Shown here: piece by piece, positions 34,829 to 43,686 of the stretch
How positions within the stretch are numbered: the first letter of the stretch is position 1
Layout of the letters: every line of letters starts with the position of its first letter
Origin: JBCFBK01 sp038562555
GTDB taxonomy: Bacteria > Bacteroidota > Bacteroidia > Bacteroidales > Prolixibacteraceae
NCBI GenBank assembly: GCA_038562555.1
Contig: JBCFBK010000016.1
Span: 1 to 64,000, forward strand
Reading direction: 5' to 3'
Length of the DNA stretch: 64,000 bases
Notes under the pieces: generated by a model
Told to the model about the DNA's origin: nothing
What the model saw: only the letters and a program-made list of their open reading frames with translations
The model's database searches: none
Translations under genes and position numbers: made by a program

Positions 34829-34919
34829 GTATTTTGGTACTCGGCGGTCAACGGGATTGAATCGGTCCCGGATTACATCGATGGTACGAGAAGATTGGGC
34901 AGAACCGTTTTAAAACACG

Positions 34920-34942
34920 AAAGCCGCGTAAACCGCGGCTTT
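34920..34942 (-). terminator. Terminator after tRNA-Leu
   Basis: Perfect 9-base stem AAAGCCGCG / CGCGGCTTT with a 5-base loop, 3 bases beyond the tRNA 3' end on the - strand, followed by a T-rich run. Confidence 0.7.
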
Positions 34943-34945
34943 CTG

Positions 34946-35029
<84 letters not shown>

Positions 35030-35377
35030 ATTATTTTTATTTTCCGGGTTCAAGTTGGTAACGACTCTTTCGTCTGCTTAAGCCCGTCCTTTCTGCTAAG
35101 GCGATGCAAATATAGAAAAATTTTATACGCGCACCAGCCTTGCTGAAAATTTTTCCACCATAAAAGAAAAAAATATGCTGCCGGGGCGTTTCACCGACAA
35201 AAGCAAGGCTTTTGACGGAATAATGATGTATTTATGCTATTTTATTGATCTCTTTGACGCAAGAATCCCGGGGTTTTTGGTAATTCGCTTTTGCCAGGCT
35301 CAACACGGTTGTTGGATTCGTACAAGCAGAAGGAATGAAAATTGATTTTAACACCATAAACAGGTAAAACCAGCCAT
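35030..35377. other. Intergenic region, 348 bases, tRNA promoter side
   Basis: Divergent gap between tRNA-Leu and the isoprenoid-synthase-like gene. No coding frame is convincing. It contains a - strand -7 box at 35107-35114. Confidence 0.4.
35107..35114 (-). promoter_or_regulatory. -7 promoter box for tRNA-Leu
   Basis: TATATTTG on the - strand, exact consensus, about 78 bases upstream of the tRNA 5' end. No -33 element is obvious. Confidence 0.4.
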
Positions 35378-36625
35378 ATGGACTATTCAGTCGACTTTAT
35401 CCGGATGTGGAATGAAAGTGCCGGCAATTTTCCTGTCGGCCTTCCGCGCTTTAACCAGCACGAGAAGAGGACGAAAGAAGAACAGTTTGAGCTTTTTCAA
35501 AAAAAGGCTTTTCTCGAACTGAATACAACGGACAATAACAACGACGGACCGGCCAATTACCGGATGATGCAACTGCTGTCATCTTTTTTTCGGGACACGG
35601 TCGGGTATCCGGAAGAACTGACACAAATTATGTTTTCGGAAGGGATGATGGATTCAACCTTATCTTTTATCCGTACTGCCCGGCAGTTTGACCCGGCCAT
35701 TAGTCCTCCTGACCTTTTTCAGGCTGTGCGCAATGTCTGGATCATGAACGGACTGCAGTTTCTGATGGACCGGCCGGTATGCCTTACTCCACCTATATTC
35801 GCTTACAGCATGCTGTACCCGTACACCGATAATTACCTGGACAATCCAACGGTCACCTCAGCTCAAAAAGATGAGTTTTGCGGCCGTTTCGGACGACGAC
35901 TGAACGGAGAGGAGCTCGTCGCCTTTAATAAACACGAACGAAAGATTTTTAAAATGGTCAGCCTTATCGAAGGGTTCTGGAACCGGGATGAGTATCCGCG
36001 TGTTTACCGGAGCCTGCTCAATATTCACGAGGCGCAGAGCCGGAGTGTCGGGTTGATTAAGAAAGACCACAATATGAGCTTTGATGAATCGTTCGGTATC
36101 TGCCTTCATAAAGGCGGCGCATCGGTCATTGCCGACGGATATCTGGTTTTTGGCGATCTGACTCCCCGGGAGGAAGAATTCTTCTATCACTACGGCGCTT
36201 ATTTGCAACTGCTGGATGACTTGCAGGACACGGGGGCAGATCTGGCCGATTCGCTCATGACGGCTTACGCTACCCTGGCGGAACGGGGAAAACTTGACAT
36301 TTGGCTTAATAAAACCTATTCTCTGGGCCTGAAGATACTCGATCGGGCCGATCATCTTAGTTCACCGCGGGTTCCGGTATTTAAAGCCCTCATGAAAAAA
36401 AGTATCGACCTGTTTCTTACCGGGGCCGTTTTAAGCAATAAGAACTATTTCAGCGAATCGTTTGTTGACGCGTTTGAATCGTTTTCGCCTGTTCGGTTTT
36501 CCTTTATCGGAAAGAAAGAACAAAGCCTTTCACCTTACAGCGACCAACTGGTTGAACAAATGATGAAAAAAGTGATGAGCGAAAAAAACAATGAAACCTT
36601 AAAATCAAAAGCCATGAGTTTTTGA
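35378..36625 (+). CDS. Class 1 isoprenoid biosynthesis enzyme-like protein
   Basis: A 415-residue, mostly helical soluble protein with the two Asp-rich motifs of trans-isoprenyl diphosphate synthases and class 1 terpene synthases. The first is DNYLD (151-155), a weak DDxxD, and the second is DDLQD (280-284) at the end of YGAYLQLLDDLQDTG. The region SFDESFGICLHKGGASVIADG (from 234) fits the helix leading to the second motif. Magnesium-diphosphate chemistry on an isoprenoid substrate is likely, but product and chain length are unknown. No other isoprenoid gene lies nearby. The start at 35378 follows an A-rich leader. The gene ends inside a hairpin that may act as a terminator. Confidence 0.75.
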   Translation: MDYSVDFIRMWNESAGNFPVGLPRFNQHEKRTKEEQFELFQKKAFLELNTTDNNNDGPANYRMMQLLSSFFRDTVGYPEELTQIMFSEGMMDSTLSFIRTARQFDPAISPPDLFQAVRNVWIMNGLQFLMDRPVCLTPPIFAYSMLYPYTDNYLDNPTVTSAQKDEFCGRFGRRLNGEELVAFNKHERKIFKMVSLIEGFWNRDEYPRVYRSLLNIHEAQSRSVGLIKKDHNMSFDESFGICLHKGGASVIADGYLVFGDLTPREEEFFYHYGAYLQLLDDLQDTGADLADSLMTAYATLAERGKLDIWLNKTYSLGLKILDRADHLSSPRVPVFKALMKKSIDLFLTGAVLSNKNYFSESFVDAFESFSPVRFSFIGKKEQSLSPYSDQLVEQMMKKVMSEKNNETLKSKAMSF

Positions 36626-36639
36626 TCCATGGCTTTTGA
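36605..36639. terminator. Bidirectional terminator hairpin spanning a stop codon
   Basis: A perfect 12-base stem, TCAAAAGCCATG (36605-36616) with 36628-36639, and an 11-base loop that contains the TGA stop of the + strand gene. It lies between convergent genes. Confidence 0.55.
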
Positions 36640-36665
36640 ATGATTAACAACTGGCAGCTTCCCGG

Positions 36666-38867
36666 CTATTTCAGATTCGTTTTTAAAAAATCCGTCATTT
36701 TCCGGAAGAGGTGCATCCGGGTGTTTCCTCCGAATATACCGTGGTTACGGTTGGTGTAAACGGCCATCTCAAAGGGAACACCGGCCTGAACCAGCGCTTC
36801 CGACATTTCCATGGTATTCTGGAAGTGAACATTGTCATCGGCCGAACCATGGACCAGCAGGAGATTTCCGGTGATGCCCCCAGGATGATTTAAGGGAGCG
36901 TTGTCATCATACCCTTCGGGATTTTCGCGTGGGGTTCGCATATACCGCTCGGTATAAACCGTGTCATAAAACTTATAATGAGAGATCGGAGCCACAGCAA
37001 TGCCGGCTTTAAAAACCTGACCGCCTTTTTCAAGCGCCAGCAGGGTTGTGAAACCACCGTAACTCCATCCCCAGATGGCAATTTTACTTTTGTCGACATA
37101 GGGGAGGGTGCCCAGGTGCTTTGCTGCTTCAATTTGATCGTCCGACTCATATTTCCCCAACTGCAGATACGTAATTTTCCTGAAATCCTCACCACGGGCC
37201 GCTGTCCCGCGCGGATCGACGCATGCTACCAAAAATCCTTCCTGCGCCAGGAAATGCTCCCAGTCGACCGACCAGGAATCACGCACCTCCTGGGAGTTAG
37301 GTCCGCTGTACTGGAACATGACTACCGGATATTTCTTAGCAGGATTAAAACCGGCAGGCTTTAGCATCCAGCCATTTAGCGAAGTCCCGTCGGAGGTGTT
37401 AAAGCTGAAAAATTCCTTTGGACTGATCGGGTATCCGGAGAGTCTGCCCTGCAGCGCTTTGTTTTCTTCCAATACCCGGATCTGCTTCCCGTCGCTGCTG
37501 TGGAGGGTGACCAGATTTGGTGTACTGACATTGGTGAAATAATTGATGAAATACTGGAACCCGGCGCTGAATTCAGCCTGGTTGATACCCGCGTTGCCGG
37601 AGAGTTTTCCTTTCTTTTTTCCATCAAGGCTGGCAAAGTAAACTTCCCGTCTTAACGGTGATTCCTGAGCTGCCTGGTAATAAAAGATTTTTCGTTTCTT
37701 ATCGAAACCATAGAAGCCGGTTACGTCAAACTTCCCGTCGGTGAGTTGCCGGACCAAAAATCCCTGTCGGTTGTAAAGGTAAAGGTGAGCGTAGCCGTTC
37801 CGCTCACTGTTCACTACGAAGTAGTCGTTGTCGGGCAGGAAAATAAAATCATCGAGAAATTCTTCAGCGATATACCGTTCATTTTTTTCGGTGTAAAACA
37901 GCCGGCTGTCGCCGGTATAAGGATTCGCCAGCAACACGTTCAGCTCGTTCTGCCTCCGGTTTAACCGCATAATGGCCAATTCTTCGCTGTCGGCAGTCCA
38001 CTTCAGGCGGGGGATATAGATATCTTTTTCTTCACCCAAATCCGCTTTAATGGTGGTTTTAGATTTCAGATCATAAACATGAACGCTTACCAGTGCATTC
38101 GCCTCGCCTGCTTTTGGGTATTTAAAGGTATAGGCTGACGGATAGCGGTCGTTCTCTTTCATTTCGGGCGCTTTTCCGCGGTACATGGTCATCGAAAATT
38201 CTTTCACCTGTGTTTCATCGAAGCGCGTGTAGGCCAGGAATTTCGAATCGGGCGACCAGGCAAAAGCCTTGTTGTAGGAGAATTCTTCCTCATAAACCCA
38301 GTCGGGTATCCCGTTAATAATCTCGTTCCGCTTACCGCTGGTGGTCACCTGGTTTTCCGTTCCGAATTTCAGGCTCTTGATAAAGATGTTGTTTTCGCGC
38401 ACAAAGGCCACCCGTTCACCATCGGGAGAGAAGGTCGCCACCTGTTGCGGTCCCTTCGCGGAAAGTTCGGTCAGTTCTTTGGTGACGGAATTCCAGATAT
38501 AATACCTCGCTGTATAGGAACGGCGGTAGATTGGTTCACGAGCCGTGGTCAGCAGCAGTTTCGTTTCGTCATCGCTGAATTCATAAGCAGAAAAACTCTT
38601 TATGGGAGACTTTTCAACAGTGGAGAGATCGAAAACCGTCGAAACTTTTTCACCGTTTTTATAACTGTACTGAACGACTTTGTTCCCGTCTTCGAGAACA
38701 GTGTAATGCAGGCCGTCGTTCATGGACCGCAGTCCCCTGACTGTTTCCTGACCGAAGGTATTTTTAACAAGGAGATCCTCCAGGGTAATCTTTTGCTGGG
38801 CTGACAGGTTCAGGCTCAGGCCAATAACGATAGAAAACAGAAAAATAAGATTACGCATAACTGACAT
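36666..38867 (-). CDS. Dipeptidyl peptidase IV (S9 family), exported
   Basis: A 733-residue serine peptidase. Residues 1-23 form a signal peptide ending in LSAQQ. The N-terminal beta-propeller (about 40-480) carries the DPP IV_N pattern, including the EEEFSYNKAFAWSPDSKFLAY region with its substrate-binding Glu pair. The C-terminal hydrolase domain has nucleophile Ser602 in GWSYGG, Asp677 or Asp678 in GSADDNV and His709 in NRNHGI. It would cleave dipeptides after proline or alanine in the periplasm, feeding peptide use. The M at residue 4 (38858) is an alternative start. It is a single gene divergent from the outer membrane protein at 39035. Confidence 0.93.
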   Translation of the reverse strand: MSVMRNLIFLFSIVIGLSLNLSAQQKITLEDLLVKNTFGQETVRGLRSMNDGLHYTVLEDGNKVVQYSYKNGEKVSTVFDLSTVEKSPIKSFSAYEFSDDETKLLLTTAREPIYRRSYTARYYIWNSVTKELTELSAKGPQQVATFSPDGERVAFVRENNIFIKSLKFGTENQVTTSGKRNEIINGIPDWVYEEEFSYNKAFAWSPDSKFLAYTRFDETQVKEFSMTMYRGKAPEMKENDRYPSAYTFKYPKAGEANALVSVHVYDLKSKTTIKADLGEEKDIYIPRLKWTADSEELAIMRLNRRQNELNVLLANPYTGDSRLFYTEKNERYIAEEFLDDFIFLPDNDYFVVNSERNGYAHLYLYNRQGFLVRQLTDGKFDVTGFYGFDKKRKIFYYQAAQESPLRREVYFASLDGKKKGKLSGNAGINQAEFSAGFQYFINYFTNVSTPNLVTLHSSDGKQIRVLEENKALQGRLSGYPISPKEFFSFNTSDGTSLNGWMLKPAGFNPAKKYPVVMFQYSGPNSQEVRDSWSVDWEHFLAQEGFLVACVDPRGTAARGEDFRKITYLQLGKYESDDQIEAAKHLGTLPYVDKSKIAIWGWSYGGFTTLLALEKGGQVFKAGIAVAPISHYKFYDTVYTERYMRTPRENPEGYDDNAPLNHPGGITGNLLLVHGSADDNVHFQNTMEMSEALVQAGVPFEMAVYTNRNHGIFGGNTRMHLFRKMTDFLKTNLK

Positions 38868-38987
38868 TTTAAATTGAAAGGCTAAAATTTTAAAAATTTC
38901 TTCAATAAAACAGGTAAAACGGGTTTTATTTTTGACGCCGGCAAAAAATTATAACCTGCCGGTAATAACTAATATTGCCGGAATACG

Positions 38988-38995
38988 TAATTTTG
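38988..38995 (+). promoter_or_regulatory. -7 promoter box (TAATTTTG)
   Basis: Exact TAnnTTTG match 39 bases before the start of the outer membrane protein gene at 39035. Confidence 0.45.
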
Positions 38996-39034
38996 ATCTG
39001 CATCTGGAAACTTAACTAATTAACTTAAACTTCT

Positions 39035-40108
39035 ATGAAAAAGAAAGTATTGCTTTTTGTTGTACTCTTATCACTTCAGGGAGCTGTTTTTGCTCAGTCG
39101 GATGTAGTCGAGTTTATTCAGGCAGGAAAGGATGATGCTTCCACCCTGGTCGAAGCTTATCTGAATCCTTATGTTCTGGCTCTTGGCGACGGGCTGAACA
39201 ATGGTTGGTTCAACAGCGCGTCAACGCATAAGATACTTGGGATGGATCTTGCCATTAATGTTAGCGCCGTGAGGATTCCGACTTCTCAGCAATCGTTCAA
39301 TGTAAATGAAATCGGTCTTACCCGGACCAGTCTTGTTTCGGGCGATCCGAACGCTCCGACGGCTGCAGGTAAAGAAGAAGACGGTCCCAGGATGAAGGTT
39401 GCGCTTGATCCGAACGATCCCAATAACCCTTTAAAGACTGTCCAGTTCAATTTGCCTCAGGGGTCAGGTTATGATCTTGTTCCCGTGCCAATGGCTCAGC
39501 TTACCCTGGGCGTGTTGCCTCATTCCGATCTTTCGATCCGCTACGTTCCGGAGCGGTCGTACAATGACGACGAAATCAGCTTCGACATGTTCGGGCTGGG
39601 CTTGAAACATAATTTTATACGTTGGATCCCCGGCTTAAAACTACTGCCCGTTGACGCGTCTGTGTATGTCAATTTTTCAGCGATCAACGCTGAAAGCGCA
39701 CTCGATTTTTCGGCCGATGATTATGATGATACATTTGTTGCCCTTTCGCGGAACGACTATGATCATGACGAAAACCAGCGTTTAATGATTGAAACCCGTA
39801 CCTCAAGCTATGGACTTGTCGTTTCCAAAAAGATGAGTGTGCTGACCTTATTTGCCAGCGCAGGACACAGTTCCAGTAAATCGGATATTGATCTGAAAGG
39901 GCGTTATCCGTTTGCAAAATATGAAGGTAATCAGTCGGTTATTTACGGAGAAACTGATCCGATTGCGCTGGATTTTGAATCGTCTAATATGGCGCTCAGC
40001 GCCGGATTCCGGCTTAAACTCGCTTTTTTCAGTCTCTACGGATCGATCAACCGCATGGAGTACACCTCCTATAATGCCGGTATTTCCCTTGGGTTCCGTT
40101 ATGATTAA
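39035..40108 (+). CDS. DUF6588-like outer membrane protein
   Basis: A 357-residue exported protein with signal peptide MKKKVLLFVVLLSLQGAVFAQ. The mature part begins DVVEFIQAGKDDASTLVEAYLNPYV split over two helices and contains ALGDGLNNGWFNSASTHKILG, the opening found in DUF6588 proteins. The rest alternates in beta strands, and the last residue of the chain follows an aromatic strand (GISLGFRYD), as in outer membrane beta-barrels. Its function is unknown. An intrinsic terminator follows 25 bases after the stop, so it is probably monocistronic. Confidence 0.8.
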   Translation: MKKKVLLFVVLLSLQGAVFAQSDVVEFIQAGKDDASTLVEAYLNPYVLALGDGLNNGWFNSASTHKILGMDLAINVSAVRIPTSQQSFNVNEIGLTRTSLVSGDPNAPTAAGKEEDGPRMKVALDPNDPNNPLKTVQFNLPQGSGYDLVPVPMAQLTLGVLPHSDLSIRYVPERSYNDDEISFDMFGLGLKHNFIRWIPGLKLLPVDASVYVNFSAINAESALDFSADDYDDTFVALSRNDYDHDENQRLMIETRTSSYGLVVSKKMSVLTLFASAGHSSSKSDIDLKGRYPFAKYEGNQSVIYGETDPIALDFESSNMALSAGFRLKLAFFSLYGSINRMEYTSYNAGISLGFRYD

Positions 40109-40132
40109 GTCCAACATAGATATACAGGAGAG

Positions 40133-40165
40133 AAGGGGTTTCTGCTAAAACGGGAACCCCTTTTT
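40133..40165 (+). terminator. Intrinsic terminator
   Basis: Stem AAGGGGTT (40133-40140) with AACCCCTT (40155-40162), followed by TTT. It separates the outer membrane protein gene from thrS. Confidence 0.75.
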
Positions 40166-40281
40166 CATGAAAGGGATGCCGGGCGGGAATGAAGTGGATG
40201 CTTTGGTACAAAAGCATTGCTGGATACAAGAAATCACCGAAAAAATAAAATTGAATTTATTTCTGTCAGCTTAATAATCGT

Positions 40282-40289
40282 TATCTTTG
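40282..40289 (+). promoter_or_regulatory. -7 promoter box for the thrS operon
   Basis: TATCTTTG, exact consensus, 32 bases before the thrS start codon. A clear -33 TTTG was not seen. Confidence 0.5.
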
Positions 40290-40321
40290 CAGCCTGAAAA
40301 AAGAATCTCAATAACAGACAG

Positions 40322-42271
40322 ATGATTAAAATAACATTCCCCGACGGCAATATCCGCGAATTCGAGTCCGGCGTAACTGGTCTCGATATTGCCAATGCCA
40401 TCAGCAGTCGCCTGGGCAAGGAGGTGCTGGCGATTTCCGTGAACGGTGACGTATGGGACCTGAACAGGCCGCTCTACGCAGATGCGCAGATCAGGCTGTT
40501 CACGTGGGATGACCGCGAAGGCCGGGAAACCTTCTGGCATTCATCGGCGCACCTGATGGCTGAAGCCATTGAATTCTTTTATCCGGGAACCAAATTCGGG
40601 ATTGGCCCCACGGTCGATACCGGATTCTATTACGATATTGACCTGCCCGAAGGTACACAGCTTACTGAAAAGGATCTGGAAAAGATCGAGCAGAAGATGC
40701 TGGAACTTTCGCGCGAAAGACACGAAATCGTTCGCAGTGAGATATCGAAGGCTGATGCCATGGATTTGTTTACCCGGAAACAGGATCCGCTTAAACAGGA
40801 GTTGATCAGTGAACTGGCCGACGGCACCATCACCCTTTACAATCAGGGTAATTTCACCGATCTCTGCCGCGGTCCGCACCTTCCCAATACCGGATACATT
40901 AAAGCAGTTAAGCTGACTTCGATTGCCGGTGCATACTGGCGCGGAAATGAAAAAAATCCGATGTTGACCCGGGTTTACGGGGTTACTTTCCCAAAACAAA
41001 AAATGTTGGAGGAATACCTGATCCTGCTGGAAGAAGCCAAAAAAAGGGACCACCGGAAAATCGGAAAGGAAATGGAACTCTTCTACTTTTCAGCAAAAGT
41101 AGGACAGGGGCTGCCGTTGTGGCTGCCGAAAGGCACCCAACTGCGGTTGCTGCTTGAAGATTTTCTGAAGAAGGTGCAGCGAAAGTTTGGCTATGACCAG
41201 GTAATGACCCCGCATATTGGCAATGTTGAACTCTATAAAACTTCCGGACATTTCCAGAAGTACGGGGCGGATTCATTTCAGACCATTAAAACGCCCGAGG
41301 AGGGTGAAGAGTACATGCTGAAACCCATGAACTGTCCTCACCACTGCGAAATTTATGCCCACAAACCGCGGTCGTACAAAGATCTCCCTGTCCGTATGGC
41401 CGAATTTGGTACCGTTTATCGCTACGAACAGAGTGGTGAACTGCATGGCCTTACCCGGGTGAGAGGATTTACCCAGGACGACGCTCATTTATTTTGCCGT
41501 CCCGACCAGTTGAAGGACGAGTTCAAAAAAGTGATCGATATTGTTTTCATTATATTTAAGGCATTGGGACTGGAAGATTACACCGCACAGATCTCTTTGC
41601 GTGATCCCAAAACCCCTGAAAAATATATTGGTTCAGTAGAGAACTGGGAAAAGGCCGAAGCTGCAATTATCGAAGCTGCCGGAGAAAAAGGATTAAAAAC
41701 CGTTACCGTGCTGGGCGAAGCCGCTTTTTATGGACCTAAGCTCGATTTTATGGTCAAAGATGCGCTTGGGCGAAGCTGGCAACTGGGGACTATCCAGGTC
41801 GATTACAACCTGCCCGAACGCTTTGAACTGGAATACATCGGAGCCGATGACAAACGCCACCGGCCCGTTATGATCCACAGGGCGCCATTCGGATCGATGG
41901 AACGTTTTGTGGCAGTGCTCATTGAGCATACTGCAGGAAAATTTCCGTTGTGGCTGACTCCTGATCAGGCGGTAATTCTTCCAATCAGTGAAAAATATAA
42001 TGAATATGCCCAAAATGTTTCAGAATTTCTAAATAATTGCGATATTCGCAGCTTAATTGATGGCCGCAATGAAAAGATCGGCCGTAAAATAAGGGATAAC
42101 GAGTTAAAACGCATCCCTTATTTGTTGATAGTGGGAGAAAAAGAAGCTGAGACAGGTCAGGTGGCTGTGCGAAAGCAAGGTGAAGGCGACAAGGGTACCA
42201 TGACCATGGAAGCATTTGCAGATTTCCTGAAAGAGGAAGTTAAAGAGCAATTATCAGCATTTTATAAATAA
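40322..42271 (+). CDS. thrS: Threonyl-tRNA synthetase
   Basis: A 649-residue class II synthetase that charges tRNA-Thr. The order is standard: TGS domain (about 1-60), editing domain with the HSSAHLMAEAIEFF zinc-type His motif (about 73-86), catalytic core (about 240-535) with KPMNCPHHCEIYAHKPRSYK holding the zinc Cys and the RGFTQDDAHLF motif, then the anticodon-binding domain (about 540-645). Length matches the family. It leads a translation operon: infC starts 26 bases downstream. In other bacteria thrS is often autoregulated, but I see no such leader here. Confidence 0.98.
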   Translation: MIKITFPDGNIREFESGVTGLDIANAISSRLGKEVLAISVNGDVWDLNRPLYADAQIRLFTWDDREGRETFWHSSAHLMAEAIEFFYPGTKFGIGPTVDTGFYYDIDLPEGTQLTEKDLEKIEQKMLELSRERHEIVRSEISKADAMDLFTRKQDPLKQELISELADGTITLYNQGNFTDLCRGPHLPNTGYIKAVKLTSIAGAYWRGNEKNPMLTRVYGVTFPKQKMLEEYLILLEEAKKRDHRKIGKEMELFYFSAKVGQGLPLWLPKGTQLRLLLEDFLKKVQRKFGYDQVMTPHIGNVELYKTSGHFQKYGADSFQTIKTPEEGEEYMLKPMNCPHHCEIYAHKPRSYKDLPVRMAEFGTVYRYEQSGELHGLTRVRGFTQDDAHLFCRPDQLKDEFKKVIDIVFIIFKALGLEDYTAQISLRDPKTPEKYIGSVENWEKAEAAIIEAAGEKGLKTVTVLGEAAFYGPKLDFMVKDALGRSWQLGTIQVDYNLPERFELEYIGADDKRHRPVMIHRAPFGSMERFVAVLIEHTAGKFPLWLTPDQAVILPISEKYNEYAQNVSEFLNNCDIRSLIDGRNEKIGRKIRDNELKRIPYLLIVGEKEAETGQVAVRKQGEGDKGTMTMEAFADFLKEEVKEQLSAFYK

Positions 42272-42283
42272 CTAAAAAGAAAT

Positions 42284-42289
42284 AGGAGG
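42284..42289 (+). promoter_or_regulatory. Shine-Dalgarno (AGGAGG) for infC
   Basis: A perfect AGGAGG 8 bases upstream of an ATC codon at 42298. It decides the infC start, because no ATG, GTG or TTG occurs in the frame between the in-frame stop at 42283 and the conserved N-terminus. Confidence 0.75.
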
Positions 42290-42297
42290 TTTTACTT

Positions 42298-42855
42298 ATC
42301 GCTGTCAAAAGACCATATCGAGGAGGAACACGAGTAGATACAACACCTCAGCACAGGATCAATGAGCACATCAGGGTTCACCAGGTTCGGTTAGTCGGTG
42401 AAAATGTAGAAAACCAGGGAGTTTATTCTTTAAAAGATGCGTTGGCCATGGCCGAAGCACAGGAATTGGATCTGGTTGAAATTTCTCCCAGTGCCGATCC
42501 TCCTGTTTGTAAGATAATCGATTATCAGAAGTTTCTTTATCAGCAAAAAAAGAAACAGAAAGAGATGAAAGCCAAGGCGGTGAAAGTCGTGGTAAAGGAA
42601 ATCCGTTTCGGACCCAACACCGATGATCACGATTTTCAGTTTAAGCTGAGGCATGCCGAAAAATTCCTGGCCGAAGGGGCAAAAGTGAAAGCTTATGTCT
42701 TTTTCAAAGGACGTTCCATTCTGTTTAAGGAACAAGGAGAGATTCTGTTACTCAAATTTGCAACAGCACTTGAGGAAGTCGGCAAAGTGGAGCAACTGCC
42801 ACAACTGGAAGGAAAAAGAATGACTATGTTTATTTCGTCCAAAAAGAAGAAGTAA
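42298..42855 (+). CDS. infC: Translation initiation factor IF-3, ATC start
   Basis: A 185-residue IF-3 of normal length. The conserved N-domain (HRINEHIRVHQVRLVGENVE) is encoded before the first usable ATG/TTG codons, so a start at 42442 would remove it. An in-frame TAG at 42283 limits the 5' side. The ATC at 42298, 8 bases after a perfect Shine-Dalgarno, gives AVKRPYRGG as the N-terminus. Rare AUU/AUC starts are known for infC because IF-3 rejects them, which provides autoregulation. The C-domain has ELDLVEISPSADPPVCKIID and the KVVVKEIRFGPNTDDHD stretch. It lies between thrS and rpmI in the usual order. Confidence 0.93.
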   Translation: MAVKRPYRGGTRVDTTPQHRINEHIRVHQVRLVGENVENQGVYSLKDALAMAEAQELDLVEISPSADPPVCKIIDYQKFLYQQKKKQKEMKAKAVKVVVKEIRFGPNTDDHDFQFKLRHAEKFLAEGAKVKAYVFFKGRSILFKEQGEILLLKFATALEEVGKVEQLPQLEGKRMTMFISSKKKK

Positions 42856-42882
42856 GTTCTTTGATAATTAAAATTAGGAAAG

Positions 42883-43080
42883 ATGCCAAAAATGAAGACG
42901 AATTCCGGTGCAAAAAAGCGGTTTCAGGTAACCGGCACCGGCAAGCTGAAAAGGAAGCATGCTTTTAAAAGTCACATCCTGACTAAAAAAAGCACGAAGC
43001 GTAAAAGAAACCTGACCCATATCGGTCTGGTTGACAAAACCGACGAACGGAACGTAAAGCTGATGCTTTGCATGAAGTAG
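42883..43080 (+). CDS. rpmI: Ribosomal protein L35
   Basis: A 65-residue, very basic protein with the L35 pattern: KMKTNSGAKKRFQVTGTGK, then HAFKSHILTKKSTKRKRNL. It is part of the large ribosomal subunit. It lies 27 bases after infC and about 100 bases before rplT, matching the infC-rpmI-rplT order found across bacteria. Expression is probably coupled to infC. Confidence 0.97.
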   Translation: MPKMKTNSGAKKRFQVTGTGKLKRKHAFKSHILTKKSTKRKRNLTHIGLVDKTDERNVKLMLCMK

Positions 43081-43183
43081 TTGATCCTTTTCAGAGGAGT
43101 GAGTATTTAGAGTTTAAAAACCAGGTGAATTAGCTTAAAAGATCCGGCAGATAACCGGACGCTACCACCAAAAAATCAGAATT

Positions 43184-43528
43184 ATGCCAAGATCAGTAAA
43201 TCATGTCGCATCAAGGGCCCGCAGAAAAAGAATCCTCAAATTAACAAGGGGTAATTTTGGCGCCCGCGCAAACGTCTGGACGGTCGCAAAAAATACCTGG
43301 GAAAAGGGTATGCAATATGCTTACCGTGACCGGAAGACCAAGAAAAGAAATTTCCGTGCCCTTTGGATCCAGCGTATCAATGCTGCCGCACGGATGGAAG
43401 GAATGAGCTATTCTCAGTTAATCGGGTTATTAAAGAAGAACGCAATCGAAATTAACCGGAAAGTATTGGCTGACTTAGCGATGAATCAACCAGCTGCCTT
43501 TAAAGCAATCGTTGACAAGGTAAAATAA
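43184..43528 (+). CDS. rplT: Ribosomal protein L20
   Basis: A 114-residue basic protein with the L20 hallmarks MPRSVNHVASRARRKRILKL, the ANVWTVAKNTWEKGMQYAYRD stretch and a C-terminal domain ending near FKAIVDKVK. L20 is needed for early 50S assembly and represses its own operon in other bacteria. Here the 103-base gap before it could hold a leader, though I did not identify a specific structure. A strong terminator follows. Confidence 0.97.
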   Translation: MPRSVNHVASRARRKRILKLTRGNFGARANVWTVAKNTWEKGMQYAYRDRKTKKRNFRALWIQRINAAARMEGMSYSQLIGLLKKNAIEINRKVLADLAMNQPAAFKAIVDKVK

Positions 43529-43557
43529 ACGTTTAATATACAGGCGAAATAAACAGG

Positions 43558-43589
43558 AAGGCTGTCTGCTCATGCAGGCGGCCTTTTTT
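43558..43589 (+). terminator. Intrinsic terminator of the thrS-rplT operon
   Basis: A 12-pair stem AAGGCTGTCTGC / GCAGGCGGCCTT with two G-U pairs, a four-base loop and a TTTT tail. Confidence 0.8.
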
Positions 43590-43596
43590 AGTTGCA

Positions 43597-43666
43597 GAAT
43601 CAAGAATCAAGACGCTATGGCATCAATTTTTCAGTCTTGATACCTGATACTTGATACTTGTGTCTG
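43597..43666. repeat. Dispersed intergenic repeat, TTGATACT module
   Basis: GAATCAAGAATCAAGAC, then CTTGATACCTGATACTTGATAC and TTGTGTCTG. The last matches the units at 1409-1445 and 8592-8618. Confidence 0.6.
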
Positions 43667-43686
43667 TTTTTCCGAACTTTGGATGT

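Noticed and set aside
42442..42855. Short version of infC starting at TTG or ATG near 42442
   Set aside because: It would remove the conserved N-terminal domain of IF-3, which is encoded in the same frame upstream.
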